Part shown: in pieces, positions 6,566-14,663 of the stretch
Layout of the letters: each line of letters starts with the position of its first letter
How positions within the stretch are numbered: position 1 is the first letter of the stretch
Origin: Bacteroidia bacterium
Lineage (GTDB): Bacteria; Bacteroidota; Bacteroidia; Bacteroidales; BM520
Direction: 5' to 3'
Length of the DNA stretch: 19,508 nt
NCBI GenBank assembly: GCA_009930445.1
Contig: RZYD01000019.1
Coordinates: 1-19,508 of the forward strand
Position numbers and translations under genes: made by a program
The notes under the pieces: model-generated
Database searches by the model: none
Seen by the model: only the letters and a program-made list of their open reading frames with translations
What the model was told of the DNA's origin: nothing

Positions 6566-7387
6566 TCATACTCCCCCTTCTATGATGCTGACCTTAAACC
6601 CGCATGACGTCGCCCATGTTAGGAAATTCCTAACAAGCTCTAAATTCGCCTTGAGATAACGAACATGAAGACCACGCAATGCTTTTCTCATTACGTCATT
6701 TGCATCGGCTTTTCCAATGTCATGAGCCCCTGTCGAAGGGAAAGCCATATTTTTTCTCAATATCTTATCTATCAATCCCCTGGATACATATTGATATCGA
6801 TACCCAGGAAACAGCTGTGCCAACACATAGTCCTGTAGCTCCGAAAACGACATCAGGCCGCTCTTATATAATTGGGGAACGAGCACCATTAAAGTGGTAA
6901 TCGGCTGGCGCGGTGCAATGCGCAACCCAGTCACAGCCGGCTGCCGACACAGATCAAAATCACTTAACATCAACAATATGTGCCCACCAGACAAACGTTC
7001 GATAGCATTTTCATAAAGGATAATATCCAGAATATTCATCCCCGCAATATTAAACACACTGACTTCCTCATGCTTTCTAGCAAATTCAGTATACAAAGCA
7101 TATGTTTGGCTGCTCCCAACCGCCAAAAAATCATATTGCGGTAGATCTTTTTCATATAACTCCGCCTCACGCGCCAAAGTAGAAGCTTGTCGCCAGCCTA
7201 TATTCCAATGCTTGAGTAATCGTTTATATATACGAATAATCGGGCCATTCCCAAATATCAGCACCACAAAACAGCCATAGAGAATAATGCCGCAAATTAC
7301 CATAGACAACCAAGAGGCACGACGACGTCTCTGCAAATAGAACGAAACCACCCCCAATATACTTAATGCTAAAATAATCGTCATCAT
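6566..7387 (-). CDS. SGNH/GDSL-like O-acyltransferase partner, N-terminal part, frameshifted
   Basis: The protein has 273 residues, with one or two hydrophobic segments at the N-terminus (about 1-50) separated by a basic RRRR patch, giving a membrane-anchored periplasmic domain. DFLAVGSSQTYALY contains the SGNH block I serine, and FNIAGMNILDIILYENAI fits block II. The C-terminal Asp-His block is missing here and lies in another frame at 6355-6555. Such proteins (AlgJ/AlgX- or PatB-like in arrangement) take an acyl group passed across the membrane by an MBOAT enzyme and place it on a glycan. The MBOAT gene ends three bases upstream. Stop at 6566 follows a G5 tract. Confidence 0.72.
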   Translation of the reverse strand: MMTIILALSILGVVSFYLQRRRRASWLSMVICGIILYGCFVVLIFGNGPIIRIYKRLLKHWNIGWRQASTLAREAELYEKDLPQYDFLAVGSSQTYALYTEFARKHEEVSVFNIAGMNILDIILYENAIERLSGGHILLMLSDFDLCRQPAVTGLRIAPRQPITTLMVLVPQLYKSGLMSFSELQDYVLAQLFPGYRYQYVSRGLIDKILRKNMAFPSTGAHDIGKADANDVMRKALRGLHVRYLKANLELVRNFLTWATSCGFKVSIIEGGV

Positions 7388-7389
7388 CT

Positions 7390-8799
7390 TTAAAACTGAA
7401 AATAAATGAAACTCTTGGTACCCCAGCTACCCAAAGTAATTAAAAGAAAAACCATAATCGTACAGCAGTAAACCTTCCCTAAAGCACTTGAAAAAGGTAC
7501 CGCATGATCACTTTTTCTGATAAACTGCAGACTATGCAGTGCTAACGGAACTGAAACAAAAAACAGGGTCATGCCCAGCCAATAATAGCTCTTCCAATTT
7601 AGAATATTTGACCAATTCATCATCTGACCCAACATAGTTACAATGCTTTCTAAATCAGGCGAACGGAACAAAAGCCAGCCTGCACAAGTAACATTGAACA
7701 TCAAAATAACTTTAAGAATCCATGGAACATGAATCGCCGTTTTTCTTTTTCGGGAGAGGTTCCAAATGCGAAAGAGAATTAGAACGGCTCCTTGATACCC
7801 CCCCCATAGAACAAAATTCCACGCTGCACCATGCCATAAACCGCCCAGCAACATTGTGATTAACAAATTTCGATGTACTGTTGCCCCCCCACCCCTATTC
7901 CCTCCTAATGGAATATACAAATAATCTCGTAACCAACGCGATAAACTGATGTGCCAATTTTTCCAAAAATCCGACGGATTGGTTACAAAATAGGGAAATC
8001 TAAAATTGTGCATCAAGTGAATCCCAAACAACGCAGCAACCCCCACAGCTATATAGGAATATCCCGCAAAATCACCAAAAATCTGAAAAGCAAAAGCATA
8101 ATGGCAAACAAATACATCTACAATGGTAAGCGATTCCAAATGCGCATACATGCTTTCAACGATCGTGGCTAAATTATCAGCCATAAAAACCTTAAGAAAA
8201 AAACCCCATAGAATATACCACAACGCCGTGGGTATCTGTTCTCGCTTTACATGCTGCCTTTCTTTCAATTGCGGCAATAGATGCCCTGCCCGTTCAATGG
8301 GTCCTGCAACCAGTTGTGGAAAAAAGGTAACAAACGCCGCAAATGTTATGAGGTTCTTTTCCGCCTTTTGACTTCCTCGATACACATCAATTGTATAACT
8401 CATGGTCTGAAAGGTGTAAAAGCTAATCCCCACAGGCAAAACCAAATTAAGTGTACCCATATCGACTTCTATACCAACAGTGTTCAGTAACGTTCCCAAA
8501 GAAGTCACAAAGAAGTTGAAATACTTGAAAAAACCTAACAAACCAAGGTTTGTTATCACACTGCACGTAAGTAGTAATTGCTCCTTCTTTTTGGTACTCG
8601 CAGCTTCTATAGAATGAGCAACAAAAAAATCAATACACGTACTTATAATGATTAAACTTAAAAAACGCCAATCCCACCAGCCATAAAACACATAGCTACC
8701 TGCCAACAACGCAAAACGAGACCACTTTCTAGGAAGCACATAATGCAAAAACAGCATTACAATAAGAAACCATACAAATACTAAGGAATTAAACAGCAT
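7390..8799 (-). CDS. MBOAT-family O-acyltransferase (AlgI/PatA-like)
   Basis: This polytopic membrane protein of 469 residues has about ten hydrophobic segments. Early, SYVFYGWWDWRFLSLI is characteristic of the AlgI branch. FFPQLVAGPIERAGHLLPQL, NWHISLSRWLRDYLYIPLGG and LLGGLWHGAAWNFVLWGG are the conserved MBOAT blocks; the histidine in LWHGAAW (near residue 320) is the family's essential residue. It would move an acyl group, usually acetyl, across the inner membrane for transfer to the polysaccharide by the SGNH protein encoded next. Its G8 (7798-7805) and G7 (7884-7890) tracts are notable. The ribosome-binding site is weak. Confidence 0.9.
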   Translation of the reverse strand: MLFNSLVFVWFLIVMLFLHYVLPRKWSRFALLAGSYVFYGWWDWRFLSLIIISTCIDFFVAHSIEAASTKKKEQLLLTCSVITNLGLLGFFKYFNFFVTSLGTLLNTVGIEVDMGTLNLVLPVGISFYTFQTMSYTIDVYRGSQKAEKNLITFAAFVTFFPQLVAGPIERAGHLLPQLKERQHVKREQIPTALWYILWGFFLKVFMADNLATIVESMYAHLESLTIVDVFVCHYAFAFQIFGDFAGYSYIAVGVAALFGIHLMHNFRFPYFVTNPSDFWKNWHISLSRWLRDYLYIPLGGNRGGGATVHRNLLITMLLGGLWHGAAWNFVLWGGYQGAVLILFRIWNLSRKRKTAIHVPWILKVILMFNVTCAGWLLFRSPDLESIVTMLGQMMNWSNILNWKSYYWLGMTLFFVSVPLALHSLQFIRKSDHAVPFSSALGKVYCCTIMVFLLITLGSWGTKSFIYFQF

Positions 8800-8813
8800 T
8801 ATAAGTGAATAAA

Positions 8814-9947
8814 TTAACCTTTATGAACTAAAGAAAACATCATCGCATACGTATCCCGCACCATCATTTCACCGGTATACGTTCTAAAATCACATTTGGC
8901 CTGCTGCCCCATGGCAGTCATTAGATCATAGTGTTCAAGTCCCCACATAGCAGCATCAAGCATACTGCAAGCGTCATCAGCATAAAACAACACACCATTT
9001 TTCTTATGACGTATCACCTCCGCACTCCCCCCCGCATCGGAACAAAGAATGGGAACACCCGCCGCCATCGCTTCTGATAAAGCAAACGACTGTCCCTCTG
9101 ATCGAGATGGCAACAAAAAGAAATCTGCATCCACCAATTCTTCTGCCACAGAAGACTGAAACCCTCTGTGAACAATATAATCCGTCACCCCATATTTCTC
9201 AATCAAATGGGTAACACCCGCATTTTCACCACCGCCCAGCCAAATAAAGCGACACATTGGATATTGTTTAATGATATGCGGAATCGCCTGCACCATCAAA
9301 TCATGGCCTTTTGCTCTCCCGATGCGACCGACAGTAACAATATTTATTTTATCTTTCTCCATATCATAATTCTTTTTTTCAACAACCCGGTTCGACATGG
9401 CTGCATTCTGAATAACCTTTTCAACTTCGACCCCGAAAGCAAGTTGAATCATCTGGGCATCACGCTGCGAAACCGCCACCCATTGCTGCTGATGCCGCCG
9501 ACACCAGCCATAAATAGTTCGTTTGCGCTTCGATAACGGCACCACCTCTCCCACCCATTGAAAAACAACGACCATCGGAATGCGCAAGATCGCCGCCGCA
9601 ATCATAATGTGCAATCCAAAAACAGGATTGGGCAACGTAAGATGGATCACATCCGGCTTAATATGACGCATTACGCGCCTACTTCTAAAAATTTTACTTA
9701 TCAGACATAGCAACGAACTTTTTTTTGCCTGCCCGGCTTCATTGGCCATCTTGCAAGGCGTATACGGAAGCCCCTGCGCGTCACAACGCTGAATAAAAGT
9801 CTTTGTCGTAGCTCTACCCTCAAAGCACACAACAGGATCAATGCCATACTGTTCCGCGTGCTCTGCCATTGTAATCATATAGCATTCCGCCCCGCCGAAT
9901 CCCGGGGTCGGAGAGATAAACAGCACCTTTGTTTTTATAACGGCCAT
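8814..9947 (-). CDS. GT4-family glycosyltransferase
   Basis: The protein has 377 residues. VLFISPTPGFGGAECYMITMA at the N-terminus has the GGAE loop of GT4 enzymes. The middle has HIKPDVIHLTLPNPVFG. The donor domain has VTVGRIGRAKGHDLMVQA and LLPSRSEGQSFALSEAMAAG with the E-x7-E motif. The ATG at 9947 lies nine bases after the previous stop. Likely a retaining transferase acting on a lipid-linked or growing oligosaccharide. A G7 tract (9027-9033) encodes part of the DAGGSAEV segment. Confidence 0.87.
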   Translation of the reverse strand: MAVIKTKVLFISPTPGFGGAECYMITMAEHAEQYGIDPVVCFEGRATTKTFIQRCDAQGLPYTPCKMANEAGQAKKSSLLCLISKIFRSRRVMRHIKPDVIHLTLPNPVFGLHIMIAAAILRIPMVVVFQWVGEVVPLSKRKRTIYGWCRRHQQQWVAVSQRDAQMIQLAFGVEVEKVIQNAAMSNRVVEKKNYDMEKDKINIVTVGRIGRAKGHDLMVQAIPHIIKQYPMCRFIWLGGGENAGVTHLIEKYGVTDYIVHRGFQSSVAEELVDADFFLLPSRSEGQSFALSEAMAAGVPILCSDAGGSAEVIRHKKNGVLFYADDACSMLDAAMWGLEHYDLMTAMGQQAKCDFRTYTGEMMVRDTYAMMFSLVHKG

Positions 9948-9956
9948 GTATAGATA

Positions 9957-10691
9957 TTATGGTTTCACTAATATACAGAATACTGTCAAGGCCTCTAAAT
10001 CATCCTTGGACATGCTGCGAAAACGCCCCTTTAGATACTGCTCAAAACCCTTTGGCATTGTTTTCCGAATAATTTCGTATTTCAGCACGTTGAATCCTGT
10101 CTTCTCAAAATAGGGCCGGATTTCCGAGGCACGCAAACGATTTGTTAGATTATCGCTCCAGTCATCATTTTCCGCCAGAAAAGACCAGCGATGATAGGAT
10201 GAATTTCTCCAGTAGGCACGATGATCTGCCAAATCAATATGATGGTACGCTACCCCTCCCGGTCGCATCAACGCAAACAATCGATCAACCGCAACGCCAA
10301 AGTCCAAAAAATGTTCCAAGACAGCGCGTGAGGACATGATATCTATAGATTCTTTGGCGATAACTGGATCATGAATATCCGTAACAACATGTTTTAACGG
10401 CAAATCCCCAATTCCCGCCCTCAACTGACCATTTTGAAGAGCATTCAAATTGAATGATCTTGCTCTTTCTACAAATTCAGCACGGTTCATATTTGCTTCC
10501 CAGCACCACTTTTCAGGATAGGCGATGCAGTCTATCAATAAATCATAAAGCGCCTCTGCGGCTCGAATCTCATCCGCATCCTCAACATCTAACCCGACTG
10601 TTGATACCGCACCGTTTAAGTAAAATATGGTCGAAATCCCATACGGGTGGTACGTACCACACCCCAAATCACAGTACGACTTTCCTGCCAC
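9957..10691 (-). CDS. SAM-dependent methyltransferase, C-terminal part of a frameshifted gene
   Basis: The frame opens with GTG at 10691, only a few residues before motif I (SYCDLGCGTYHPYG), so the usual helical lead-in before the SAM fold is missing. The rest is intact: GLDVEDADE (motif II), ESIDIMSSRAVLEHFLD and LMRPGGVAYHHIDLADH. This core, with its histidine-rich block after motif VI, resembles methyltransferases found in polysaccharide clusters. The missing lead-in is encoded in another frame just upstream (10669-10959) and overlaps this one. I read both as one gene, about 9957-10959, split by one or more indels in the A runs around 10681-10711. Confidence 0.72.
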   Translation of the reverse strand: MAGKSYCDLGCGTYHPYGISTIFYLNGAVSTVGLDVEDADEIRAAEALYDLLIDCIAYPEKWCWEANMNRAEFVERARSFNLNALQNGQLRAGIGDLPLKHVVTDIHDPVIAKESIDIMSSRAVLEHFLDFGVAVDRLFALMRPGGVAYHHIDLADHRAYWRNSSYHRWSFLAENDDWSDNLTNRLRASEIRPYFEKTGFNVLKYEIIRKTMPKGFEQYLKGRFRSMSKDDLEALTVFCILVKP

Positions 10692-10959
10692 TCCTGTATT
10701 TTTTCGTTAAACCGTCATACCCCTCGCGTGCTACCTCATAAATGCGATCAGGTCCATGACGCCAGGCTGAACAATGGCGAAGTTCACGACGACACGCGCT
10801 GTACATACTATCCAACTCATACCAAGGCCTGCGCGCATAAACAGCATGATCGAGAATAGCATCCCTGTGCGCATATTCATCAAGAAGCTGCCGCGCCGAA
10901 TAACTTTTTTTTAGTAATTCGAGATTAATTTTCAGCAATTTTCGTACCACCTTTTTCAT
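10669..10959 (-). CDS. N-terminal part of the same frameshifted methyltransferase
   Basis: From the ATG at 10959, whose ATGA overlaps the previous stop and has AGGAGG 11 bases upstream, the frame codes for about 96 residues; GTG at 10965 is an alternative start. The sequence is basic and helical (MKKVVRKLLKINLELL at the start) and ends REGYDGLTKKYRSGRKVVL, where it leaves the correct frame. No domain is recognisable in it alone. Removing one A from the A6 tract (minus strand of 10699-10704) would run it directly into GKSYCDLGCG. Alternatively two single-base insertions (10709-10711 and 10681-10683) give the very protein-like GYDGFNEKIQEWQEKSYCD. Confidence 0.6.
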   Translation of the reverse strand: MKKVVRKLLKINLELLKKSYSARQLLDEYAHRDAILDHAVYARRPWYELDSMYSACRRELRHCSAWRHGPDRIYEVAREGYDGLTKKYRSGRKVVL

Positions 10960-13109
10960 CTGCACCAAGACCTCCTAACAAGCATAATTTTCATATTATA
11001 TAAAAGCACTCTTAAAGAGGGACGCAACCTATGAGGCATCAATGCAAACGTGACCACCAAGACTATGAAACACGACTTCCGGCCTCGACCCCGTTTTTTT
11101 AAGCTTATAAATTCCGCTAAATAATCACCAAGCTCATCAAGCGCAGCATACTTATTCAAAGCTGCCATATCCAAACATCTTCCACATCGGTGCCATGCCC
11201 AAAGCAAGCAAGTGAATGAAGAAACTCCCAAACAGCCATCTGTTACAGCACCGACATACTGTAAATAATTCAGCAACCAACGCGCCAGCGGATCTTGTCG
11301 CATGCCACCCACTGATGCTTCTTTTCGACCCATCCTTACGTCTTCAATACATTTCATCAATTGCCTTACGGCATTGTCTCCGGATGCAATTAATGCGTTG
11401 TTCAGCAAAGTTTGCTCAATATTCACAACACGAGCATGATAGTCTGCATCATCAGCTAACCGACCCAGTTCACATTCCAACTCAACGGAAGTATGAGCAA
11501 CGGGGATATTCCCATCCTCAAGCGGACTTTTGTAAGACATTAATACTGCATCGCGCAAATACACAACAGGAACTTTATACGCTATAGCCTCCAGACTTAC
11601 TTTCGAAGGAACATTCATCAGTATAGCAATATCAGCTATGGACAAGACATCATGTTTTGGTTTTCCTTCTAAAATGACATTCGAAAAGTGCGAGAAACAG
11701 TCCTTGTAGAACTGATGATAATCACCACGCGGATGACAATGAATATGGAACTCCCATGCGGGATGCGCCTCGATTACTTTTGTTAATGCACACCAGCTCT
11801 CTCTTATTTTTTCAGGTTTCGCCCATGTCCACATCGCTTCGTTTTGCGTTGTTTGTGTCGTAAATATGCACACAGTGAAAGGGACTCCCTTTACTTTTTT
11901 TCTGTGATCATTTGCTTTCACAAGAGAGTCTCTTATATCCCTTCGCAGACTTCCGACAGCATAAATCTGGTTAGAATCTCGCCATTGCTGTTGCGCCCGT
12001 TTATCAATATTCCCCCACACAAAAACGCCGCTACGCGCCCCCTTACTTCTTCTGGTATTATGTTTGGTCGCAAGACACACATGATCAACCGCAATCGTCG
12101 TTATACTTAGTTTTTGAAAGCTTTCACTAAGGCATCGCATTCTGCCATATACATCGTATCCAGTGATGACAATCTCTGGATTCGTAGCGTTCGCAATAAA
12201 CACACCTATATCACAGTATTGCGCTGCTTCATGTAACCACATAAGAAAGTAACCTGAGATCATCTCCGAAATTTCATTGCCGATGTAACATTGTTCATTG
12301 CTTAATAACGCGCCCAGTATTTCCGTATTTTTTTGTTCAAGAGTCCCAATATCTTGCAAAAAAACTGGTTTTTGACGGGGCAGTTCTTTTAAGCTTTGTA
12401 GATTTATATAGGGTATGGATTTGGAGGGCACCCGATCGGAAATAAGCAACCATTGTGAACTTGTCCCGTCATTTACGATTTTCTCTATAAACAGTTCAAC
12501 TTCATCCTGAAACAAGCCTTCCCCAATTAAAACACCCTTCACGTTTGCATTTATAGGACAAGTAACATTCGGGTACTTGGCTTTTGGCCTACCCTGTGCA
12601 GGATTGGATTTTCCCTTGATGTTCCAAACTGTTGTAGCAAGCCCGCGACTTTCTGCCAGTTGATGTATCACACGTGAAAAATAACCAGAGCTGGCTTCTG
12701 GTGGATCCCAATAAAGCGGTTTATCAGGAGCCATAGGCAGTAAAACCTCAACCGATCGAAAATGATCAAGTACGCGATTTACAGCCAAACATAAATTCAG
12801 CGTTGCGTTAATAACAAAATACAAATCATTTCTACACCGTTCGATCAAATCAATATCATTATAAACAATGATTTCTTTGAGACTAACGGCCAATTCATCA
12901 CAAATATACCATGCCTTCTCATCATGCTCTTCAACCTCATCATCACTCAGAAAATTCCATATATCGACACAATTGAGATTGCACATCTGCGCTTCATGCA
13001 TAAGACGGAAATCTGGCGTAACCAAGGATAATCCGTCAGCATTATGAATAAAGTGCGAGCACTCCTTCCATACAGACAAATTGGCCACAAACATGAGCCG
13101 CTGTTGCAT
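10956..13109 (-). CDS. Large GT-B-like protein, capsule-type transferase candidate
   Basis: The frame has 717 codons and I cannot assign it to a named family with confidence. Roughly residues 435-550 show a C-terminal GT-B pattern: VPFTVCIFTTQ, HIHCHPRGDYHQFY, KHDVLSIADIAILMNVPSKVSLEAIAYKVPVVYL. This resembles the donor side of capsule (Kdo- or polysialyl-type) transferases and UDP-GlcNAc 2-epimerases. The first 400 residues are unfamiliar. There is no signal peptide. It follows neuB directly (TAATG overlap), so it is a candidate for transferring the nonulosonic acid. The last ~45 residues are arginine-rich and odd; one added A in the A7 tract (11094-11100) would instead end the protein at 11029 with LKKTGSRPEVVFHSLGG. 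Against that, the present stop overlaps the next ATG. Confidence 0.6.
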   Translation of the reverse strand: MQQRLMFVANLSVWKECSHFIHNADGLSLVTPDFRLMHEAQMCNLNCVDIWNFLSDDEVEEHDEKAWYICDELAVSLKEIIVYNDIDLIERCRNDLYFVINATLNLCLAVNRVLDHFRSVEVLLPMAPDKPLYWDPPEASSGYFSRVIHQLAESRGLATTVWNIKGKSNPAQGRPKAKYPNVTCPINANVKGVLIGEGLFQDEVELFIEKIVNDGTSSQWLLISDRVPSKSIPYINLQSLKELPRQKPVFLQDIGTLEQKNTEILGALLSNEQCYIGNEISEMISGYFLMWLHEAAQYCDIGVFIANATNPEIVITGYDVYGRMRCLSESFQKLSITTIAVDHVCLATKHNTRRSKGARSGVFVWGNIDKRAQQQWRDSNQIYAVGSLRRDIRDSLVKANDHRKKVKGVPFTVCIFTTQTTQNEAMWTWAKPEKIRESWCALTKVIEAHPAWEFHIHCHPRGDYHQFYKDCFSHFSNVILEGKPKHDVLSIADIAILMNVPSKVSLEAIAYKVPVVYLRDAVLMSYKSPLEDGNIPVAHTSVELECELGRLADDADYHARVVNIEQTLLNNALIASGDNAVRQLMKCIEDVRMGRKEASVGGMRQDPLARWLLNYLQYVGAVTDGCLGVSSFTCLLWAWHRCGRCLDMAALNKYAALDELGDYLAEFISLKKRGRGRKSCFIVLVVTFALMPHRLRPSLRVLLYNMKIMLVRRSWCR

Positions 13110-13981
13110 TAGCTATTTTTTCTCCGCAGCTTAGCTCGTATTGGAAGTTCTGACGGATACACTATTTTCTCACCATCACCCATCGCAGTTTCTATGGCTC
13201 GAACGTCACGAATCAACCGACGCAAACCCTGCGGCTCTAATGACGCAGCCTGATCGCTTCCCCACATCGAACGATCCAATGTTATATGTCTCTCGACAAC
13301 ACAAGCGCCTAAGTTTGCAGCGGCAATTGATGTTGCAATTCCAACCTCGTGCCCAGAGTATCCAACTGGAACATCATATCTCTTACTTAAGGTTTTAATT
13401 GCGGTCAAATTCATCTCTTCCAGCGCAACCGGATAGGTACTCGTTGTATGCAGTAAAACTAACTTTTCCTTATCTAGAACATCTACTGCCTTGTCAATTT
13501 CTTCTAAACTGCTCATCCCTGTAGACAAAAGAATCGGTTTACCCTTGTCGAGATGGCACCTTAACAGCTCGGAGTCTGTAAGACTTGCCGAAGCAATTTT
13601 ATAAAAAGCAGGATCATATCGGCTTATAAAATCAACAGACTGTTCATCCCAACACGACGCTGTCCACAAAATGTTCTTTTCAGCGCAATACGCATCTATC
13701 GCATCATACTCTTTATCCCCGAATTCTAAGGCATATTTTAATTCTCCATTTGTTGTCCCAAATGGTGTTTCCCGAGGTTTAGCCAGCTCATCCTGCGTAT
13801 AAACAACATCAACGGTACGTTTTTGGAATTTAACCGCTTCACATCCGGCACTCATCGCTACATCTATCAGCTTTTTGGCAATATCAACGCTACCGTTATG
13901 GTTAATCCCTATTTCTGCGATAAAAAAACACGGAAACCCCTTCCCCACTTCACGTTTTCCTAACTGTACCGTTTCATTCAT
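13109..13981 (-). CDS. neuB: Nonulosonic acid synthase, NeuB family, short form without SAF domain
   Basis: The protein has 290 residues and condenses PEP with a six-carbon sugar or its 6-phosphate to give a nine-carbon keto acid. The TIM-barrel signature is complete: AEIGINHNG with E23, EAVKFQKR, HTTSTYP, VGYSGHEVG with H211 and VVERHITLDRSMWGSDQAA with H232. The two histidines match the metal ligands of characterised NeuB. The usual C-terminal antifreeze-like (SAF) domain of 340-350-residue NeuB proteins is absent; it ends shortly after AMGDGEKIVYPSE. Short forms like this occur with phosphatase-coupled pathways such as KDN synthesis. The ATG at 13981 has AGAGGAAAG upstream. Confidence 0.9.
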   Translation of the reverse strand: MNETVQLGKREVGKGFPCFFIAEIGINHNGSVDIAKKLIDVAMSAGCEAVKFQKRTVDVVYTQDELAKPRETPFGTTNGELKYALEFGDKEYDAIDAYCAEKNILWTASCWDEQSVDFISRYDPAFYKIASASLTDSELLRCHLDKGKPILLSTGMSSLEEIDKAVDVLDKEKLVLLHTTSTYPVALEEMNLTAIKTLSKRYDVPVGYSGHEVGIATSIAAANLGACVVERHITLDRSMWGSDQAASLEPQGLRRLIRDVRAIETAMGDGEKIVYPSELPIRAKLRRKNS

Positions 13982-13997
13982 ATACTACTTTCCTCTC

Positions 13998-14663
13998 TTA
14001 CTCATTTGTACCGAAGAAAAAAACACCTGGTTTTTCAGCTCCGTAATGTTTCGTTTGTTCTATACTGTCCAAAATCAATCCAGATGCACTAAAATAGGCC
14101 TCCCAGGTCGTTCTCAACAAATTCCATTGCATTTGACGTGGAACCTCTGCATTTGGGGACAAGTCCTCATACCAGCCTTCATCTGTACGGTCAGTTCGAT
14201 ATATGCCCAAGGTTGGCATCATGCATAAAAAAACACCCCCGACCCTTAATATTCTACCCAGTTCCTCAATGGCGCGCTGAGGAGTAGTAAAATGTTCATA
14301 AGCGCCATACGACACGACTACATCAAACTGCTCATCTTCAAAATGTGTATTGGAACCATCTTCACAGAAAACGCGTATATATTTGTGTTTATTACGGCAT
14401 AAACGTACCGCTTCATTAGAAAAATCAACACCATAGAGGTCGAATTCATTAGGAATAACCTCCTCATTTATTCTGCTTAATAATCCACCCGATCCACATC
14501 CAATTTCAACTATTTGTGAATCGGAGGATATTCTCCCTTCGTTCAAATATGACTGCAAAGCTTGTATGAACACAGCCTTACCCGGCGCATCCTCCCAGGA
14601 GCCCCCCCCCTCCATCGTAAATACTGAGTTATAAAATCCTCTAAGATCTTTGCTACTACTCAT
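13998..14663 (-). CDS. Class I SAM-dependent methyltransferase
   Basis: The protein has 221 residues. QIVEIGCGSGGLL (51-63) is motif I, LYGVDFSNEAV motif II, FEDEQFDVVVSYGAYEHF the acidic-edge motif, and LGRILRVGGVFLCMMPT the post-motif strand. The ATG at 14663 overlaps the preceding TGA (ATGA). Codons 18-21 (E-G-G-G) are written as an unbroken run of nine G (minus strand of 14602-14610), so a one-base slip would abolish the protein just after its start. Adjacent to neuB and the cytidylyltransferase fusion, it may methylate the nonulosonic acid or a neighbouring sugar; the target is not shown by the sequence. Confidence 0.82.
   Translation of the reverse strand: MSSSKDLRGFYNSVFTMEGGGSWEDAPGKAVFIQALQSYLNEGRISSDSQIVEIGCGSGGLLSRINEEVIPNEFDLYGVDFSNEAVRLCRNKHKYIRVFCEDGSNTHFEDEQFDVVVSYGAYEHFTTPQRAIEELGRILRVGGVFLCMMPTLGIYRTDRTDEGWYEDLSPNAEVPRQMQWNLLRTTWEAYFSASGLILDSIEQTKHYGAEKPGVFFFGTNE

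Noticed and set aside
9168..9536. Forward 122-codon open frame inside the GT4 gene
   Set aside because: Antisense shadow of a well-supported glycosyltransferase; no ribosome-binding site or domain.
11216..11587. Forward 123-codon and 17127-17510 forward 127-codon frames
   Set aside because: Both are antisense to long coherent genes and show shadow-like composition rich in His, Ser and Pro.
13109..13981. Truncated NeuB caused by a frameshift
   Set aside because: The end (GDGEKIVYPSELP...) matches the natural ending of the SAF-less short NeuB type, and the stop overlaps the next start, so the gene looks complete.
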